A stretch of 64,000 nucleotides of DNA, from assembly GCA_036746695.1 (NCBI GenBank), contig DAIODP010000001.1, positions 558,001 through 622,000 on the forward strand. Reading direction: 5' to 3'. This document shows, piece after piece, positions 60,825-64,000 of this stretch. A program made the translations under genes and the position numbers. Position 1 is the first letter of the stretch. Each line of letters opens with the position of its first letter. The notes beneath the pieces were generated by a model, which saw nothing but the letters and a program-made list of their open reading frames with translations, did not search any database and had not been told where the DNA came from. Origin of the DNA: UBA3006 sp036746695. Lineage in GTDB: Bacteria > Actinomycetota > Acidimicrobiia > Acidimicrobiales > Ilumatobacteraceae.

Positions 60825-61280
60825 ATGGGAAAGATTCGAGTAAGCATCGATTTGCAGGCAACTCCACAGCGGGTTTGGCAAGTGGTCGAACCAGTAGAGC
60901 GCCACGTTGATTGGATGGCCGACGCGGTTGCTATTCGCTTCATTGGCGAGCAAACCCGCGACGTGGGAACGACGTTTTTTTGCGACACCAAAGTGGGCCC
61001 AATCAAGCTTGTTGATCGCATGGAAATCACCGAGTGGGTTCCGCAGCAAGTGATGGGTGTTCGCCACGTTGGTGTTGTCACAGGCACAGGGCGCTTCACA
61101 CTCGAACCACTAGACGGCGGCAATCGCACTCGTTTCACCTGGGCAGAGGAATTGATTTTCCCGTGGTGGCTCGGTGGTTCTATCGGTTCATTCGTTGGCG
61201 GCAAGGTAGTGATGCGCGCCATTTGGAAACGCAATTTGCGCAAACTGCAACAGATCGTTGAAGCACCGGAAGTAAAATAA
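60825..61280 (+). CDS. SRPBCC family (polyketide cyclase/dehydrase-like) protein
   Basis: 151 residues from ATG 60825. START-like helix-grip fold: 'RVSIDLQATPQRVWQVVEPVERH', 'VGTTFFCDTKVGPIKLVDRM', 'VTGTGRFTLEPLDGGNRTRFTW', and a C-terminal helix 'AIWKRNLRKLQQIVE'. Binds a hydrophobic ligand; function unknown. Unlike CoxG it has no membrane anchor. Confidence 0.82.
   Translation: MGKIRVSIDLQATPQRVWQVVEPVERHVDWMADAVAIRFIGEQTRDVGTTFFCDTKVGPIKLVDRMEITEWVPQQVMGVRHVGVVTGTGRFTLEPLDGGNRTRFTWAEELIFPWWLGGSIGSFVGGKVVMRAIWKRNLRKLQQIVEAPEVK
61273..61278 (+). promoter_or_regulatory. Putative -10 of leaderless M24 transcript
   Basis: TAAAAT (five of six consensus) ends six bases before ATG 61285; no Shine-Dalgarno is present. 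Confidence 0.4.
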
Positions 61281-61284
61281 ATCT

Positions 61285-62484
61285 ATGGAATTAGTTGTTG
61301 ATACCAACAAGCTATATCTGCAGCGTCAGGCTCATTTGACAAACACCATGCGCACAATGGGTGTTTCCGCAATACTCACGCCCGACCCAATCAACATTTT
61401 GTACGCCACGGGCTCGCGCAACATGACGGTGTGGGGCATGATGAGCCCGTCCCGATTTGTTTTACACTGCGCGGACGGACCCACAATTTTGTTCGAGTTC
61501 AACTTGGGCGAGCACCTCTCGGAGGGTTTGCCAACACTGACCGAGATTCGAACGTCAACAGGAATTACTGCCGAGAAGACCACACACCATCACGCGAACA
61601 ACCAAAAGTTTGCCGATGAAATAGTTGACATTTTGAAAACCATGCAGGGCCAATCAAGCCTGCAACTTGCAGTGGAACACGTCGATTTTGCATTTACCGA
61701 TGCACTAAGGAAAAATGGCGTGACACTGACCGATGCGACCCCTGTTTTTCAGAACTCGCGCATGATCAAGCAGCCACTCGAAATTGAAGTGATGCGCTAC
61801 GCAGTTGCACAAGTAGAACTTGCTACTTCCGGCCTGGAAGAAGCCATTAGGCCTGGTCGCACAGAGAACGAAGTATGGGCAGAATTTCACAAGGGTTTGA
61901 TCGCAAGAAATGGTGAGTATGTTTCCACCCGCCTCTTCCAAAGCGGTGTCCGAACATTCCCATATTTCCAAGAATCATCTGATGCAGTGATGCAAGCGGG
62001 CGACTTGGTGTGTTTTGATACCGATGCACTTGGCGTGATGAATTACGCGGTGGACTTTTCCCGCACATTCCTGTGTGGAGAGACTCCCGCGACCGACACA
62101 CAGCGAAACATATATCAAATTGCTGTAGAGCAACTTGAACACAACGCATCCAACATCAAGGCCGGTCGTAGCTTTGAAGAGTTTGCTCGGCTTGCATACG
62201 ACGTCCCTACACGTCACCGCGACTACGGCTACTACGTGCTTGCACACGGTTTAGGAATGGCCGGCGAGCATCCAAGCATCCCCCGAGTTGAGGCCGACGG
62301 CTCGTTCGACTTCCCTGGTGAAATCCACGAGAACATGGTGTTGTGCATCGAGAGCTATATCGGAGACCCAGAAACCCACCAAGGGGTAAAACTCGAAGAT
62401 CAGTTTCTCGTTCATGCAAACTCTGTAGAACGCCTAACCACGTACCCAATGTGCTCGGCCCTCAATGGGGTGCTAACCGCCTGA
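61285..62484 (+). CDS. M24-family metalloenzyme with DddP-like signature
   Basis: 399 residues. Creatinase N-terminal domain followed by the pita-bread M24 domain. Six possible metal ligands: both Asp of 'CFDTDALG', Asp in 'YAVDFSRTF', His in 'LAHGLGMAGEHPS', Glu in 'VLCIESYIG' and Glu in 'KLEDQFLV'. 'FDTD', 'ESYIG' and 'GVKLEDQ' fit the DMSP lyase DddP group better than ordinary prolidases (which have 'EPGIY'). It may be a DddP-like lyase or a Xaa-Pro dipeptidase; the sequence alone does not decide. The TetR gene follows 45 bases later. Confidence 0.85.
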   Translation: MELVVDTNKLYLQRQAHLTNTMRTMGVSAILTPDPINILYATGSRNMTVWGMMSPSRFVLHCADGPTILFEFNLGEHLSEGLPTLTEIRTSTGITAEKTTHHHANNQKFADEIVDILKTMQGQSSLQLAVEHVDFAFTDALRKNGVTLTDATPVFQNSRMIKQPLEIEVMRYAVAQVELATSGLEEAIRPGRTENEVWAEFHKGLIARNGEYVSTRLFQSGVRTFPYFQESSDAVMQAGDLVCFDTDALGVMNYAVDFSRTFLCGETPATDTQRNIYQIAVEQLEHNASNIKAGRSFEEFARLAYDVPTRHRDYGYYVLAHGLGMAGEHPSIPRVEADGSFDFPGEIHENMVLCIESYIGDPETHQGVKLEDQFLVHANSVERLTTYPMCSALNGVLTA

Positions 62485-62529
62485 TTTTCGGTTGTCGGAT
62501 GTATCTGACTTGCTGACAGAATGTAGGTG

Positions 62530-63195
62530 ATGTCGAACGAGCCAACCAATATCGTCCGGATTGACGGAAAGGATCGTCGCCCTTGGTCGGTAGCTAGCCG
62601 CGAAACCCTGCTTCAAGCCGCAATTGCCGAAATTGCCGAGCGTGGATACGAACATGCGCGACTTGTCGATATCGCTGCACGAGCCGACATGACTGTTGGT
62701 GCGATTTACAACTGGTTTGATAACAAGTCAGTGTTGTTTAAGGCTGCGCTGCAATATGCGCTTGATCTACAACACCAGAAAAATACCGACTATCTCGCGA
62801 CCGACAAGGTTCGCGCCGCTACGGGCTTTCAAGCCAGCCACTGGCTCATCATGATTGCCGCGCTCTCTCCACGGCAGGGCCACGATGCCGAACCAACCGA
62901 AGCCCAACTTATTTTGTTGGAAGCCCTGCGCAGCGCATGGCGCGACGACGACTCAAAGGTTCAATTGCAGTCGCAAGTGTCTTTGCTGTTGCAACAATAC
63001 GAAGCGATTGTGGAGCAGGCCATGAACGATGGGCTAATTGACAAGAACCTCAATGCCCAACTTATCGCGCGCTTATTCATGGCATTTCCTGTAGGCCTTA
63101 CAACACTGACAATGGCAGGCGCACCAGACATCGAGCCGAAAGCGTTCATTGATGTGTTCCTTCGATTTAACGAAGCGCTCCAACCCAAGAAATAG
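62530..63195 (+). CDS. TetR/AcrR family transcriptional regulator
   Basis: 221 residues from ATG 62530, with GTAGG just upstream (GTG 62527 is an alternative). N-terminal HTH: 'SRETLLQAAIAEIAERGYEH', 'LVDIAARADMTVGAIYNWFD' and 'NKSVLFKAAL'. The C-terminal domain is helical and ligand-binding. Probably controls its own operon or the M24 enzyme gene; the inducer is unknown. Confidence 0.92.
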   Translation: MSNEPTNIVRIDGKDRRPWSVASRETLLQAAIAEIAERGYEHARLVDIAARADMTVGAIYNWFDNKSVLFKAALQYALDLQHQKNTDYLATDKVRAATGFQASHWLIMIAALSPRQGHDAEPTEAQLILLEALRSAWRDDDSKVQLQSQVSLLLQQYEAIVEQAMNDGLIDKNLNAQLIARLFMAFPVGLTTLTMAGAPDIEPKAFIDVFLRFNEALQPKK

Positions 63196-63218
63196 CTCAA
63201 GCGGGGCTGGTGCAATCG

Positions 63219-64000
63219 TTAACCGATTGGCGCGAACATGCGGATTGGTCGCACGTGGTACATCTGAGACTTGTACCAAAGGTTTGAACCGCCATCCGGG
63301 AAGTGCACTGGGTAAGCCTCTTGGGTGGGTCCAACAAATGCCCCAGAGCGACCAGCTGCAATCTCGCTCGACGACCAATAGGACGCACTCTCAAATCCGC
63401 CAATTGTTGTCTTTACAGCTTGTAGTGCTTCAAGCTCATCCTCGGAAGGAAGGAACCAATCACTGAGTCCTCCACCGCGATAAGCCCGCGCAGTTACTGC
63501 AGCTCCAGAGCTGCAGTACGAACCAATTGCCGTGCTGTTGCCCTGACCCGTGCCAATCGTCGTCCCTTGAGCCGATGTACCAACAGCACCGTTCGTGATG
63601 TTGCACCAGTTGACGGCTGGGTCAACACCACCACTCCAGGAAGTCGGCGCAGATTCGAAATACTTTCCAGTTGTATTGCCACCGGTTGACAGAGTCATGA
63701 AAATCTTGCCACCACCTGGGCCGGTATCACCGATTGCGTAGGTGACCGTGAGCGACACCGTGGAAGACGTTGCCGAGTCGTACGTACCATCGCTAGCAAT
63801 GGCAACTCGTAATGTGCATGTTCCTGCAGTCACCAGAGATACCACCCCACTAGATCCATTAATCGTGCACACTGACGCTGTAGTGCTTGAATATGTTTTG
63901 GTGCCAGTACCAGCAGATGCCGTGCTGGTGAGGGTTGGAGCCGTGGCGTAGCGGTTATACGACGCCGAATATGAGCCAGAATCAATTGCAATCGTGCGTG
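63219..64000 (-). CDS. Large secreted/surface protein, C-terminal part (5' end outside window)
   Basis: The minus-strand frame is open from the window end to TAG-type stop at 63219, so the gene begins beyond base 64000. The visible part starts with Ser/Thr-rich Ig-like repeat sequence ('TYSSTTASVCTINGSSG', 'TAGTCTLRVAIASDGTYDSA') and ends with a domain marked by 'IGDTGPGGGKIF', 'GLSDWFLPSEDELEALQ' and 'SASYWSSSEI', similar to DUF1566-type C-terminal modules. Cys pairs may form disulfides. Likely an exported adhesin-like protein. Confidence 0.75.
   Translation of the reverse strand, partial: RTIAIDSGSYSASYNRYATAPTLTSTASAGTGTKTYSSTTASVCTINGSSGVVSLVTAGTCTLRVAIASDGTYDSATSSTVSLTVTYAIGDTGPGGGKIFMTLSTGGNTTGKYFESAPTSWSGGVDPAVNWCNITNGAVGTSAQGTTIGTGQGNSTAIGSYCSSGAAVTARAYRGGGLSDWFLPSEDELEALQAVKTTIGGFESASYWSSSEIAAGRSGAFVGPTQEAYPVHFPDGGSNLWYKSQMYHVRPIRMFAPIG

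Noticed and set aside
1..64000. CRISPR arrays, IS elements, phage genes, rRNA
   Set aside because: No regularly spaced repeats, transposase motifs, phage structural genes or rRNA segments were seen on either strand.

Overview
The window reads as a chromosomal segment of an aquatic-type actinobacterium, most likely class Acidimicrobiia (Ilumatobacter-like). This is inferred from conserved actinobacterial gene order (metG-tatD-X-rsmA-ispE, prs-rplY-pth-mfd-mazG-eno-ftsB, DUF501-ppx, galU/FmdB/moeA/GlpR-like), a 30-residue bS22-type ribosomal protein, moderate GC by eye, very short spacers and many 4-base ATGA/GTGA overlaps. I cannot assign genus or species. No phage, IS element, CRISPR array or rRNA was seen, and no gap exceeds 300 bases.

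Layout. 1-13.9 kb is housekeeping: translation, rRNA methylation, isoprenoids, PRPP, ribosomal proteins, transcription-coupled repair, enolase, FtsB, plus tRNA-Gln. At 13.9-31.8 kb a molybdenum hydroxylase (CO-dehydrogenase family) island interrupts the usual ftsB-DUF501-ppx order. It holds an orphan coxL-like gene, an ABC-2 exporter, a degenerate cupredoxin-like protein, coxS-coxL-coxM, coxD, coxE, a split XdhC/CoxF pair, a MobA/MocA-like nucleotidyltransferase and coxG. A PAP2-family membrane enzyme, an SDR/Dabb pair, an FAD oxidoreductase and an NlpC/P60 protein are mixed in. Both CoxL proteins carry the form II loop YRGAGR, not the Cu-binding form I loop, so the substrate is open. At 31.8 kb the ancestral order resumes with DUF501, here fused in frame to a Ppx/GppA phosphatase.

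33-46 kb holds a GNAT enzyme, a crotonase, queF, a PfkB kinase, an acyl-CoA synthetase, tRNA-Ala, a GlpR/SepX-like membrane protein, moaC-moaA-moeA, galU, a serine beta-lactamase-fold protein, a cysteine-free FmdB/Ruc homologue, a SAF-domain protein and uppP. The moaC-moaA-moeA operon, the MobA/MocA-like enzyme and XdhC could together supply molybdopterin cofactor to the island enzymes. 46.9-64 kb holds a vapBC toxin-antitoxin pair with a perfect operator palindrome, pmbA/tldD, a second PAP2 enzyme, dxs, a HisN/IMPase, a class V aminotransferase, a TauE exporter, an M14 peptidase whose only plausible start is ATC, a secreted protein, mnmA with its cysteine desulfurase, a methyltransferase, an SRPBCC protein, a DddP-like M24 metalloenzyme, a TetR regulator and the C-terminal part of a large surface protein.

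Many operon-first genes have a TANNNT hexamer 6-10 bases before the start codon and no Shine-Dalgarno, which suggests widespread leaderless transcripts. The main candidates for new biology are the Mo-hydroxylase island and its leader palindrome, the Cys-less FmdB/Ruc protein, the DUF501-Ppx fusion, the ATC-start peptidase and the DddP-like enzyme.
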